Below the pieces are notes generated by a model. That model saw only the letters and a list, made by a program, of their open reading frames with translations. It searched no databases and was not told the origin of the DNA. Positions 38,631-48,208 of a DNA stretch of 64,000 nt are shown here, piece by piece. Numbering within the stretch: position 1 is the stretch's first letter; each line of letters begins with the position of its first letter. The position numbers were made by a program, and so were the translations under genes. Origin of the DNA: Betaproteobacteria bacterium (GTDB lineage Bacteria > Pseudomonadota > Gammaproteobacteria > Burkholderiales > Casimicrobiaceae); contig JAAFJO010000006.1 of NCBI GenBank assembly GCA_013298145.1, positions 124,001 to 188,000 on the forward strand, in the 5' to 3' direction.

Positions 38631-39520
38631 GGCTTCTTCTCCGAAGCAACTGCGCGCACGCGAAACCCATCAGGGCGAGTCGCAATATCGAGGAGCGCCG
38701 CTGTTTCGGCGTCTAGCAGTCCATCGAATTTCGCTTGGCGATATTTCATCTGAAACGCCTCCACTGCGTTCTTCGTGGTTTGGTCATACGTATTTGTTCC
38801 CGGAACATTGAAGCCGTGCGCAGTGAGCTTTTGCTGAAGCCACGCCACATCGGGCAGCTTCGACTCAAACTCCCTTTGCTTTGCCGCGACCATCGCCTCA
38901 TCTGGCCAGGGAATGATGCCTTCATCCGCAAAGCGCTTCCAGGGAAACTTGGGGCCGGGGTCGTTTTTTCGGCCGGGCGCGATGTCGCTATGCCCCACGA
39001 CGCGATCTGGGCGAATCTGGTGTTCCTTCACGATGCCTTTGGTGAGTGCAATCACCAAGTCAATTTGCTCTTTCGGAAACTCGTGCCAGATGCGGCCCTC
39101 TGGCGTATCGGTGTAGCCCTTGCCGACGATCTCGATACCGATCGAGCTCGCATTAAGCCCCGCTGCGCCTTTCCAGTGGCTCACGCCCGCATGAAAGGCG
39201 CGGCGGTGCTCCGCAACAAACTGATAGATCTTGGGCGGGACGCCATTCTCAGGCTCAGTCACCAGATAGTGCGAGCTTACCGCGCCGAGCGTCAATACTC
39301 GAATCGACGCCTCGTTATTGATGGTTGTGAAATGCAAAACGAGGTGCTGTGCACGTGAATCCTGACTCAGCGAACGATGACTTGTTACATCGACCTCGAG
39401 CGCGCGCAGGTACTTGGGCTCGTCCGGTGCCTGCAAAGTAGAACAACCAGCGATAAAGGCCGCCGCACACAAAGCAGCGACAAACGTCTTCAAACGGGGG
39501 GAGTGCAGGAGCGCGCGCAT
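38627..39520 (-). CDS. N-acetylmuramoyl-L-alanine amidase (AmiD/AmpD-like, with PG-binding domain), lipoprotein
   Basis: Lipobox FIAGC; LVLHFTTIN, SSIGIEIVGKG, VVGHSDIAPGRKNDPGPKFPW; C-terminal PG_binding_1-like repeat; start taken at MRALLHSPRLKTF. Confidence 0.87.
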   Translation of the reverse strand: MRALLHSPRLKTFVAALCAAAFIAGCSTLQAPDEPKYLRALEVDVTSHRSLSQDSRAQHLVLHFTTINNEASIRVLTLGAVSSHYLVTEPENGVPPKIYQFVAEHRRAFHAGVSHWKGAAGLNASSIGIEIVGKGYTDTPEGRIWHEFPKEQIDLVIALTKGIVKEHQIRPDRVVGHSDIAPGRKNDPGPKFPWKRFADEGIIPWPDEAMVAAKQREFESKLPDVAWLQQKLTAHGFNVPGTNTYDQTTKNAVEAFQMKYRQAKFDGLLDAETAALLDIATRPDGFRVRAVASEKKP

Positions 39521-39658
39521 CAAGATTCGTTTGTCGCGAAGAGAAAAGTTCGATTGTTGCACTCGTTCAAGCCGATTGCTTTGCCAAATTCGCATCGCGT
39601 CAGCCAACCGCCGCGAGCACGCGATAGACTAGAACGACAACATTGATCGGGGTTCTTC

Positions 39659-40897
39659 GTGGCGCTCACCTACATCTGGTGCGGATTCTTCATCGTTGGT
39701 TTCCTTGCCGCACTCGCGCAGTGGATTTTCCTGGGCGATGCAACGGTGTTCAAAAAGGTTATCGATGGCACATTCGAATCCGCGAAGATCGCCGTTATGG
39801 ACATCTCTTTGCCACTGGCGGGGGTGATGACGTTTTGGCTCGGGATTCTTGCCATTGGCGAGAAAGCCGGTGCGATTCAAGTGATCTCGCGGGTGCTCTC
39901 GCCCTTCTTTTCACGCTTGTTCCCGGAGGTGCCGCGCGATCATCCGGCGACCGGTCACATGGTGATGAATTACTCCGCGAACTTCCTTGGGCTCGATAAC
40001 GCGGCGACCCCGTTTGGCTTGAAGGCCATGCAAAGTTTGCAAGACCTCAATCCGCAGAAAGACACGGCGAGTAACGCGCAGTTGATGTTTTTGGTCATCC
40101 AAACCGCCGGGCTGACCTTGGTGCCGCTCTCGGTGATCGCGCAGCGTGCGGTGTTGGGCGCGAAAGATCCTTCGGATATCTTCATCCCGACCCTAATCGC
40201 GACATATGTCGGCACCCTGGTCGCCGTACTCGCGGTCTGCCTCAAACAGCGAATCAAGATTCTTGATCCTGTGCTTCTTGGCGGCATCGGCATCATCAGC
40301 TCGCTGCTGTTTGGCATGGTTTACTACTTCGTGAACTATTTAAATCGCGAAGAAATTGAGCTCGTATCGAAGGTGGTCGCCAATTTGATTCTGTTTGGAA
40401 TCATCATTACCTTCATCCTGTTAGGTCTCAGGCGTAAAGTTAATGTTTACGAGGCTTTCATTGAGGGCGCGAAGGGCGGTATCGAAACGGCGCTCATGAT
40501 CATTCCCTATCTGGTGGGAATGCTCGTTGCGATTAGCGTGCTCAGGAATTCGGGGGTGCTCGGAATGATTGTGCAAGGCTTCACTTGGCTATTTGCGTCG
40601 CTCGGATTCAACACTGATTTCACCCCCGCCCTGCCTACCGCACTCATGAAATCAGTGTCTGGAAGCGGTGCGCGCGCCATGATGATCGACGCACTGAAAA
40701 CCTATGGCGTGGATTCGTTCGTAGGTCGCCTAACCTCCATCATGCAAGGCTCGTCAGACACCACGCTCTACATCATTGCGCTCTACTTCGGTGCGGTGAA
40801 GATCACGAGAACTCGATACGCCGTGCCGTTTGGATTGCTCGCCGACTTAGCGGGCGTAATCGCCGCAATCTGGGTGGGTTACCTGTTTTTCGGTTAG
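39659..40897 (+). CDS. SpmA-SpmB-type fused nucleoside-recognition/Gate domain membrane protein
   Basis: 412 aa polytopic; GHMVMNYSANFLGLDNAATPFGLKAMQSLQDLNP (SpmA-like) and PALPTALMKSVSGSGARAMMID...GSSDTTLYIIALYFGAVKI (SpmB-like). Confidence 0.85.
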   Translation: MALTYIWCGFFIVGFLAALAQWIFLGDATVFKKVIDGTFESAKIAVMDISLPLAGVMTFWLGILAIGEKAGAIQVISRVLSPFFSRLFPEVPRDHPATGHMVMNYSANFLGLDNAATPFGLKAMQSLQDLNPQKDTASNAQLMFLVIQTAGLTLVPLSVIAQRAVLGAKDPSDIFIPTLIATYVGTLVAVLAVCLKQRIKILDPVLLGGIGIISSLLFGMVYYFVNYLNREEIELVSKVVANLILFGIIITFILLGLRRKVNVYEAFIEGAKGGIETALMIIPYLVGMLVAISVLRNSGVLGMIVQGFTWLFASLGFNTDFTPALPTALMKSVSGSGARAMMIDALKTYGVDSFVGRLTSIMQGSSDTTLYIIALYFGAVKITRTRYAVPFGLLADLAGVIAAIWVGYLFFG

Positions 40898-41111
40898 CGG
40901 CACGGTGAAATCTGCGGTGCGTGCGCGAATGAAGGGTGCACGTGGTCGCTGTGTTGCAGCGCTGTTTGTGACGCAAAGGGCTTACCCAAAGACAGCGGCT
41001 CCACGTCGATATCCCTTTTTTGAAAGGGCTTTAGTGCTCGAAAAGATGCGTTTTCGTTGTTTACTGTAATCAGAGGCTAGTCGTCGTTGACGCAGGCTTC
41101 CAGCGAATAGG

Positions 41112-42476
41112 CTAGAGCAACGCAAGTAGCCCGGTCGGGAAACGCGAAAGGGTAGGAAATGCGGCTGAGAGCTCCGCGCTAGACAGCCCGAACCAACGCG
41201 CAAGCGATGCGGCGTATTGCTCTGTGGCGGTACTCGGAATCCATCGACCGCCCGACGTGTCATCAGGACCGTTTACGCGCAGAACGGGGAATGTGCCGTA
41301 GAGTTTGTTGCCCTGTACCGCACCACCCACCACCACGTGATGCGAACCCCAACCGTGATCCGAGCCGCCGTTGCCGTTCGCAGGAAAATCGCGGCCGAAA
41401 TCGCTCATCGTAAATGCGGTGACTTGTTGGGCGACGTTCATCTCTTCCGCGGCGCGGTAGAACGCCGCCATCGCATTACTCACTGCGCCCAACAACTCGC
41501 CCTGATCCTGAAGTTGGTCCGCACCGTGCGTATCGAAGCCTCCGATGGATGCAAAGTAAACCTGCCGCTTCACACCCAGCGAAGCACGCACGGCAATGAG
41601 CCGGGCAATCGTTTGCAACTGATCCCCAATACCCGTTTGCGGGAATACGGTGGTGAGCGCAGGCGCTTGATTGAGCGCCGATTGAAATACTTGTTGCGTA
41701 TCGATGCCGCGCTTGATCACATCGTTCCAAGCCGCTTCAAATAGATGCGTACGTCGCACATTAATCATCTCCCCAAACCCTACCGAGAGTGCACTTGTTG
41801 ATTTTGGGTCGTACGACTCGAATCCGAAGTAACCACTCGGCGATACAGCATACGGCGCAACCATTGCACCCTGTTGAAAAAAGCTTCGGCCGTTGACAGC
41901 AATCGCCGTTGCGATGTTCTGCACGCCGTTGAGCGCTGCGACTTGATCGGCAATTCTTCCGCCCCAGCCTTGGCGAACACCCACGTCCGCAGCAGCGCTT
42001 TGCCACTGATTCTGCTGATCGCTGTGCGAAAAAAGATTCGGTGGCGAAAAACTATCATCGGTTTGCCACTGCGAGCGCGTGGTTGGTTTCACAAGCGGCC
42101 CGACATTCGCAACGGCCGCCGCTTTGCCCGTGCTAAAGAGCGTGGCTAGGGCCGACATTGAGCCGTGCAGCGCAAACGGTCTTCCGCCTGTATTGCTTGG
42201 GTTGATCGCCGCGACGCTCTCGCGCGCAAGCGCAAGCCGCCCGCGTCCGTTCGTATAGTCGGCAAAGCCGCTTGCGTCGAGCGGGATGAGGAGATTGTTT
42301 CCATCATTGCCGCCGAACATGAATACCGCAACGAGTGCTTTGTAATCCGCTGGATTGCTCACGTTTTGCGCGTACGCACTGCGCACGAGCCCGCCCAAGA
42401 GTCCGCTGGAAAGGGCCATTGGTGCAAGCGCGCCCAGACGAAGCACGTCGCGACGGTGGAGGTTGGTTGTGCTCAT
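41112..42476 (-). CDS. DUF1501 domain protein, Tat signal
   Basis: HRRDVLRLGALAPMALSSGLLGGLVRSAYA; VAVFMFGGNDGNNLLIPLD; DFGRDFPANGNGGSDHGWGSHHVVVGG. Confidence 0.93.
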   Translation of the reverse strand: MSTTNLHRRDVLRLGALAPMALSSGLLGGLVRSAYAQNVSNPADYKALVAVFMFGGNDGNNLLIPLDASGFADYTNGRGRLALARESVAAINPSNTGGRPFALHGSMSALATLFSTGKAAAVANVGPLVKPTTRSQWQTDDSFSPPNLFSHSDQQNQWQSAAADVGVRQGWGGRIADQVAALNGVQNIATAIAVNGRSFFQQGAMVAPYAVSPSGYFGFESYDPKSTSALSVGFGEMINVRRTHLFEAAWNDVIKRGIDTQQVFQSALNQAPALTTVFPQTGIGDQLQTIARLIAVRASLGVKRQVYFASIGGFDTHGADQLQDQGELLGAVSNAMAAFYRAAEEMNVAQQVTAFTMSDFGRDFPANGNGGSDHGWGSHHVVVGGAVQGNKLYGTFPVLRVNGPDDTSGGRWIPSTATEQYAASLARWFGLSSAELSAAFPTLSRFPTGLLALL

Positions 42477-42486
42477 GGTGCAATCC

Positions 42487-44592
42487 TTATCGTTGCACCG
42501 AGAATTCGGGGGCGATCACCGCTAACTTAAACGCGATCTCCATTCGCTCGTGCTTCTCGGTCGCTCGCAACTTGTTCATCGCGCGAAAGATGATGTCGCG
42601 GGTCTCGGCGCTCATCGCGCCGGCAAACCACACCCAGTTCAATTGATCAAGAAAGCGATTGGGATCATCAGCGAGCGACTCCCACTGTTCGGTCGCAAAG
42701 CTCACGGCATAGTCGCTGTTAAACCCCACGCCATGATCGCTAATCATTCGCGTGAAGAAGTTTGCGCTTCCCACAATTTGTGTATCGGTTACCAACTGCA
42801 TTTCAGGCACCACGAGGCCCGCCTGTGCAATCGGCCCTGCACGTGTAAAACTCAGTGAGAAAAAGTTAAACACGGACGGCGCAAGAAGCGGCGACTGCCC
42901 CAAATAATCATCCGGTGAATCGAGCCACCAAATTGAATTGCGACCGTTCTTCGATTGACCTTGCATCGCGTTGATGAAGTGAATGAACTTCACCATCGGT
43001 TCGCGTACTTTGCCGGCACTGGTTGAGTTCGCGCTGTAGGTTCGCGCTTCGGTGTCGAGCAATATCGCTTTCACCACCGCAGCCAGATCGCCGCGCTGCC
43101 CACGCCCGTTGTTAATCCATACCGTGCTAATGCGCGCCACGTATGCAGGCGAGGGGTTACTCGTCACAAGGAACTGGATCAAGCGCTTTGACATAAAGGG
43201 TGCGACGTTCGGGTGGCTCGCGATGTTGTCGAGCGCGTCAGCGAGATCCTTTTCCGGGGTTTGCCCGGCAGGAATGGCAGCGTTGCTTAGTAGTTTTTTC
43301 GCACCGCTTGAGTGACGCGTGGGCCACGCTCGCATGAAATCAGTCCAGTTCTCACTAGGATGATCGAAACTTGATGGCTTCGTCGTGTCATTCCCCGCAA
43401 AATTCCAACCGGTAAATGCCGCAGCAAATCCTTGTACGATTGACTGATCGTAGGAGGCAAGCGCGCGGCCTGCGGCATCTTTACGCACGCTACCGTCGGC
43501 GTTTAACTCATTGAGCCCGATTGAGAAAAGCTGCAGCACTTCGCGGGCGTAGTTTTCGTTCGGCATGCGCCCAGTTGCGGCGTCCTCTTTATCGTTGCCC
43601 AGCATGTTGAGGTAGTAGCCCATCGCGGGATGGAGGGTGACCTCTTGCAAGAGTGTGCGGTAGTTTCCGAATGCGTTGCGGTAAAGCAAATCCATCCAAG
43701 AAATCATCGCAGCGTTCTTTTGGTCTGGTGCGATATTTGAAATCACCATTATTTCCGAGAGCGCGAGTGCGACCCGAGCGCGCAGGCGAGCCTCGCCCCA
43801 GATGAGCTGCTGCCAGTACGACTCGTAGACATGCTCCTCTTTTTCCTCTTCGCCCGCAGCTTTGATGCGATCAAGGTAGAGTTCGTGCGAACTCCAAGGC
43901 GTCTGGATCTGCTCGTCGATCCACGCACTCGCACCTTTCGTTTCAGCGGCGCGAATATCATCCACCGATCTCGGTCCGAAGCTGCCCTGCATCAAAAGCC
44001 GCGCTGCATCTCGCATCTTCTCGTTGATTTGGATAGGTACAACCACCGTGCCAACCGTCAGGCGAACGACGTTGGATTTGACGTAGATCGAGTTCGCACT
44101 GCTTTCGGCGGTTGCAAAGAGTGTGTATTCCGCGGGGCCCGCATTGGCGATTACGTATTGACCGCTGCTACCGGTGAGCACGGTGGCGCGCTTGCCATTC
44201 ACCGTGAGCCAAAGCTTCGCGTTGCCGACATCGAGCGCGCTGTAGTTCACCAGCAAGTCTGCGCGATCATTGCTAAGCGCTCGCGTGCTCACGGCCAGTG
44301 TGATCGATGCAGCAGAGGCCTGTACCGCCGATGCGATCCAAACGGCAATTACGATTAGACCCAGGAGAAAGCGCCACCACGCGAATCGCGCGGGAGGTGG
44401 AGGAGCTAGCGCAGCGTGCGCCCTGCGCGCTCGACTCTCGCGTCTCAAAGCCCCCGGCAACGCGCGCGGGCCCACCGCGCCCGATAGAGCGGGCTTAGCC
44501 CCGAAGACGTTAGCTGTTGTCGACTCACTGACTTGCGGCATCGGTGTTCCCTTTCGGACGTACCGTACGCAAATCCCCCGGCGAGTTTGCAT
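42487..44592 (-). CDS. DUF1800 domain protein
   Basis: DAARLLMQGSFGPRSVDDIRA, NENYAREVLQLFSIGLNELNADG, PFMSKRLIQFLVTSNPSPAYV; paired with DUF1501; real start may be downstream. Confidence 0.92.
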   Translation of the reverse strand: MQTRRGICVRYVRKGTPMPQVSESTTANVFGAKPALSGAVGPRALPGALRRESRARRAHAALAPPPPARFAWWRFLLGLIVIAVWIASAVQASAASITLAVSTRALSNDRADLLVNYSALDVGNAKLWLTVNGKRATVLTGSSGQYVIANAGPAEYTLFATAESSANSIYVKSNVVRLTVGTVVVPIQINEKMRDAARLLMQGSFGPRSVDDIRAAETKGASAWIDEQIQTPWSSHELYLDRIKAAGEEEKEEHVYESYWQQLIWGEARLRARVALALSEIMVISNIAPDQKNAAMISWMDLLYRNAFGNYRTLLQEVTLHPAMGYYLNMLGNDKEDAATGRMPNENYAREVLQLFSIGLNELNADGSVRKDAAGRALASYDQSIVQGFAAAFTGWNFAGNDTTKPSSFDHPSENWTDFMRAWPTRHSSGAKKLLSNAAIPAGQTPEKDLADALDNIASHPNVAPFMSKRLIQFLVTSNPSPAYVARISTVWINNGRGQRGDLAAVVKAILLDTEARTYSANSTSAGKVREPMVKFIHFINAMQGQSKNGRNSIWWLDSPDDYLGQSPLLAPSVFNFFSLSFTRAGPIAQAGLVVPEMQLVTDTQIVGSANFFTRMISDHGVGFNSDYAVSFATEQWESLADDPNRFLDQLNWVWFAGAMSAETRDIIFRAMNKLRATEKHERMEIAFKLAVIAPEFSVQR

Positions 44593-44769
44593 TGCGACGT
44601 GTGTACTTACGAAGCCAGCATCGACATCGCTTATTTACACGATCACGCGCGAGAGTTTATGCCAATGTCATCGTATGTCAATCGTGCGAATATTCATTTG
44701 AGCTTTTACGCCTCGCCCTTTTTTAAATAGGTTTTGACGCGATAAATGTATTATTTCGAGTGTAAGTCT

Positions 44770-44783
44770 GCAAAGCGCTTTGC
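44770..44783. promoter_or_regulatory. 14-bp perfect palindrome GCAAAGCGCTTTGC, LacI-operator-like
   Basis: Between the ABC ATPase stop and the DUF1800 start. Confidence 0.4.
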
Positions 44784-44822
44784 CCTGTTTTTATATTCTT
44801 TTCGCCGCTTTTTCTGCTTAGG

Positions 44823-45929
44823 TCAAACGATTCGTAAACCTGTCGATGCATCAAACACCAACGCATGCGATGCATCGATGTGAAGACGTACACGGTCTGT
44901 TCCTGCGACGCTCCGCGGCTGCGTGCGACACACTATCTCAACGCCTCCGAGCGAGGTAAACACCATGGCATCTGCGCCTGTGACTTCCGTCATCGCAACG
45001 GGTAGCTCAACAGCCACGCTCATACCGGGCCGTTCGTTATCGCTTACCTGCTCGGGGCGAAGTCCAAGCAACACGCGGAGATTTTCATAGGCTGCGATAG
45101 CGCTCGACGAGATCAGAAGCGGCACGGAGAGTGGAGGCGAATTCTCATCGCCTGCAATCCTCGCGAAGCCTGCACCATCTCGCCCCTCAACGACTGCAGG
45201 AATCAAGTTCATGGGCGGCGAGCCCATGAATGTTGCAACAAAGGTATTCGAGGGCTTCGAATAGATGTCGTCGGGCGTGCCGAATTGCTGGATCACCCCC
45301 TCCTTCATCACCGCGATCTTGTCGCCCAAGGTCATCGCCTCCACTTGGTCATGCGTCACGTATACCGTTGTGATCCCGAGTCGCTTGTGCAAGCGCTTAA
45401 TCTCCGCGCGCATCTCAACGCGCAGCTTCGCGTCGAGATTGGAGAGTGGTTCGTCGAATAGAAACAGCTGCGGCTCACGCGCGAGCGCGCGCCCCATCGC
45501 CACACGCTGCCGTTGGCCGCCAGAGAGCTGCGCGGGACGACGATCTAGTAGCGCCTCGATTTGCAAGAGCTTCGCTACGCGCGCAATCGTCGCCTCTTGC
45601 TCGGCGTTTGGCACCTTTCGCAGCGACAAGCCAAACGCGATGTTCTCGCGCACGCTCATCGAGGGATAGAGCGCATAGCTTTGAAACACCATTGCGATGT
45701 CACGATCTTTCGGTGGCAAATCGTTTACGCGCTTACCGCCGATTTGAATCTCGCCTTCGCTTACTGTTTCAAGCCCAGCGATCATGTTGAGCAGCGTGCT
45801 CTTGCCACACCCCGAGCCACCCACCAGAATCAGAAACTCGCCGTCGTTGATTTCAAGGTTGATACCTTTCAAAACCTCAACGCCGTTGGGATAGGTTTTG
45901 CGGATGTTTTTGATTGAAAGATTTGCCAT
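44823..45929 (-). CDS. Sugar ABC transporter ATP-binding protein (MalK/UgpC family)
   Basis: VGGSGCGKSTLLNMIAGLE, LSGGQRQRVAMGRALAREPQLFLFDEPLSNLDAKLR, C-terminal TOBE-like region; ORF extension to 46046 lies in a repeat. Confidence 0.94.
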   Translation of the reverse strand: MANLSIKNIRKTYPNGVEVLKGINLEINDGEFLILVGGSGCGKSTLLNMIAGLETVSEGEIQIGGKRVNDLPPKDRDIAMVFQSYALYPSMSVRENIAFGLSLRKVPNAEQEATIARVAKLLQIEALLDRRPAQLSGGQRQRVAMGRALAREPQLFLFDEPLSNLDAKLRVEMRAEIKRLHKRLGITTVYVTHDQVEAMTLGDKIAVMKEGVIQQFGTPDDIYSKPSNTFVATFMGSPPMNLIPAVVEGRDGAGFARIAGDENSPPLSVPLLISSSAIAAYENLRVLLGLRPEQVSDNERPGMSVAVELPVAMTEVTGADAMVFTSLGGVEIVCRTQPRSVAGTDRVRLHIDASHALVFDASTGLRIV

Positions 45930-45959
45930 TCGTTGAAAGAAACACGGAGAAGTTTTTTG

Positions 45960-46140
45960 ACGCAGATTACGCTGATTTCGCAGATTTACACTGATTAGGC
46001 GGACGCCAGTTCTCGTAGAAAAACGGAATTGGTTTCGCACCACCATTTCGGCAAAGAATCGCTATGCCGTGCGTGGCGACGCGCTGGAAAAGTATCTTCC
46101 AATAATCCGCGCCAATCCGCGAAATCAGCGTAATCTGCGT
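45960..46140. repeat. 181-bp element with perfect 22-bp terminal inverted repeats (ACGCAGATTACGCTGATTTCGC)
   Basis: Arms 45960-45981 and 46119-46140. Confidence 0.88.
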
Positions 46141-46154
46141 CGAAAAGTTCAGGG

Positions 46155-47003
46155 TCACCCCTTCACCGCACCCGCAGTCAGTCCGCGAACAAAGTATTTC
46201 CCAGCGACGATATAAACAAAAAGTGTCGGCAGCGCTGCGATGATCGCCGCCGCCATATCCACGTTGTATTCCTTCACACCCGTGCTCGTGCGCACCAAGT
46301 TGTTTAGCGCGACGGTGATCGGTTGCGAATCGGCCCCAGCGAACACGACGCCAAACAGGAAATCGTTCCATATCTGCGTGAACTGCCAGATGATGCACAC
46401 GACAAAAATCGGACCGCTAATGGGCATCAGGATTCGCCAAAAAATCGTGAAAAAACCTGCGCCATCGACACGCGCAGCTTTCATCAAATCTTGCGGAATG
46501 CTTACGTAATAGTTACGAAAGAACAGCGTCGTGAACGCGAGCCCGTAGACCACATGCACAAAGATCAAGCCGAATATCGAGTCTGACAATCCCACCATGC
46601 CGAGCGTACGCGCCATCGGCAACAACACCACTTGAAACGGAATGAAGCAACCCACCAGTAGCGCGGTGAACAACACCTCTGATCCGCGAAATCGCCATTG
46701 CGTGAGCACATAGCCATTCAGAGCGCCGATGAAGGTAGAAATCAACACAGCCGGAATCGTCATCAAGAGCGAATTCCAGAAGAACGGCTTCAAGCCTTCG
46801 CAACGCACCCCCGTACACGCAGACGACCACGCTTTGAGCCACGGTTCGACCGTCGGGGCCAGCGGTGCTGCAATCAAACTGCCGTCTCGAATTTCATCGA
46901 GTGATTTCAGCGAGGTTGCCAGCATCACCCAGAGCGGCGCAAGCGTGTACAGCGCGGCGAGCACCAGCACCGCGTAGATAGATGCACGCGACAACTTACT
47001 CAT
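46155..47003 (-). CDS. Sugar ABC transporter permease (MalG-like)
   Basis: MSKLSRASIYAVLVLAALYTLAPLWVMLATSLKS; EAA-like loop YYVSIPQDLMKAARVDGAGFFTIFWRILMPIS. Confidence 0.92.
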   Translation of the reverse strand: MSKLSRASIYAVLVLAALYTLAPLWVMLATSLKSLDEIRDGSLIAAPLAPTVEPWLKAWSSACTGVRCEGLKPFFWNSLLMTIPAVLISTFIGALNGYVLTQWRFRGSEVLFTALLVGCFIPFQVVLLPMARTLGMVGLSDSIFGLIFVHVVYGLAFTTLFFRNYYVSIPQDLMKAARVDGAGFFTIFWRILMPISGPIFVVCIIWQFTQIWNDFLFGVVFAGADSQPITVALNNLVRTSTGVKEYNVDMAAAIIAALPTLFVYIVAGKYFVRGLTAGAVKG

Positions 47004-47009
47004 ACCTGC

Positions 47010-47122
47010 GTCATCCCGGCGTAGACCGGGACCCATGGTTGATCGGCAGAGTTTTCAGCCCAAACGCATTTGTATGGTTGGAATGGGTCCCGGCCTACCG
47101 TCACCCTGGCGAAGGCCGGGGC
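47010..47122. repeat. Family A-variant palindromic pair (GTCATCCCGGCGTAGACCGGGACCCAT / ATGGGTCCCGGCCTACCG...)
   Basis: Inverted arms between the two permease genes. Confidence 0.8.
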
Positions 47123-47148
47123 GGGATGAAGAGTTTGAACGTTCATCG

Positions 47149-48018
47149 CTACCCTGACGATTTCGTTTCCGCGTACATGAGCGGCACCATGATCGCGATC
47201 ACGGTCATCAGCATCATCACCGCACTCGCTGCGCCCAGTCCCAGTTGTCCGCGCGAGAATGAAAATTGGTACATAAAGATAGCCGGAACGTCAGTCGCGG
47301 TTCCCGGCCCGCCGCCCGTCAGCGCCATCACCAAATCAAAGCTCTTGATCGCGATGTGCGCCAAGATAAGCGTCACCGAGAAGAACACGGGCCGCAACGT
47401 GGGAATGATGATGCGTCGATAGATCGTTGGCGTCGAAGCGCCATCGACTTGCGCGGCCTTGATGATTTCAGAATCGACGCCTCGCAATCCTGCGAGAAAC
47501 AGCGCCATCGCGAACCCCGCGCTTTGCCAGACACCGGCGATCACCACGGTGTAAATCGCCATGTCGGGATTCACCAACCAGTCAAACGTGAAATTCGGAA
47601 AGCCCCAGCTTTGCACCAGCTTTTCGAGCCCGAGGCCGGGATTCAAAATCCACTTCCATGCCGTGCCGCTCACGATAAATGAAAGCGCCATCGGATAAAG
47701 GTATATCGCGCGAAGAAAACCCTCACCACGAATTTTTTGATCGAGCAGGATTGCGATCAATAGCCCAATCGCCATGCTCAGCGCAATGAAGAGCGTGCCG
47801 AAAATCGCGATGTTGATTGCTGAGGTCCACCATCGCTCGCTATCGAATAATTCGACGTAGCGCTCAACCCCGGCCCATTCCCAATTTGGGAGCAATCGCG
47901 ACTCGGTAAACGAAAGCGCGACGGTGATCAGGATGAAACCGTAGACGAAAAGCAGACTCGCCGCGAGCGTTGGCGAGAGGACGAGTTTTGGGAGCCAGCG
48001 GTCGGGTTGCATCGTCAT
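47149..48018 (-). CDS. Sugar ABC transporter permease (MalF-like)
   Basis: 289 aa; RGVDSEIIKAAQVDGASTPTIYRRIIIPTLRPVFF EAA loop. Confidence 0.92.
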   Translation of the reverse strand: MTMQPDRWLPKLVLSPTLAASLLFVYGFILITVALSFTESRLLPNWEWAGVERYVELFDSERWWTSAINIAIFGTLFIALSMAIGLLIAILLDQKIRGEGFLRAIYLYPMALSFIVSGTAWKWILNPGLGLEKLVQSWGFPNFTFDWLVNPDMAIYTVVIAGVWQSAGFAMALFLAGLRGVDSEIIKAAQVDGASTPTIYRRIIIPTLRPVFFSVTLILAHIAIKSFDLVMALTGGGPGTATDVPAIFMYQFSFSRGQLGLGAASAVMMLMTVIAIMVPLMYAETKSSG

Positions 48019-48035
48019 TCAGTGCTTGCGCGTGC

Positions 48036-48200
48036 TCCCTCTCCCGCAGCGCGGGAGAGAGTTGGGGTGAGGGCGGTTGATCGGAGAGTTCTCACTGCGG
48101 ACGAAAGCTAGGCAACCACTCACACATTTAATGGTGGCGATGCAATCCACCGCCCTCACCCGCCCTCTCGGGCACCCTCTCCCGCGCTGCGGGAGAGGGA
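48036..48200. repeat. Family E palindromic pair
   Basis: CTCCCTCTCCCGCAGCGCGGGAGAGAG and CCCTCACCCGCCCTCTCGGGCACCCTCTCCCGCGCTGCGGGAGAGGG. Confidence 0.87.
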
Positions 48201-48208
48201 AAACCGTA

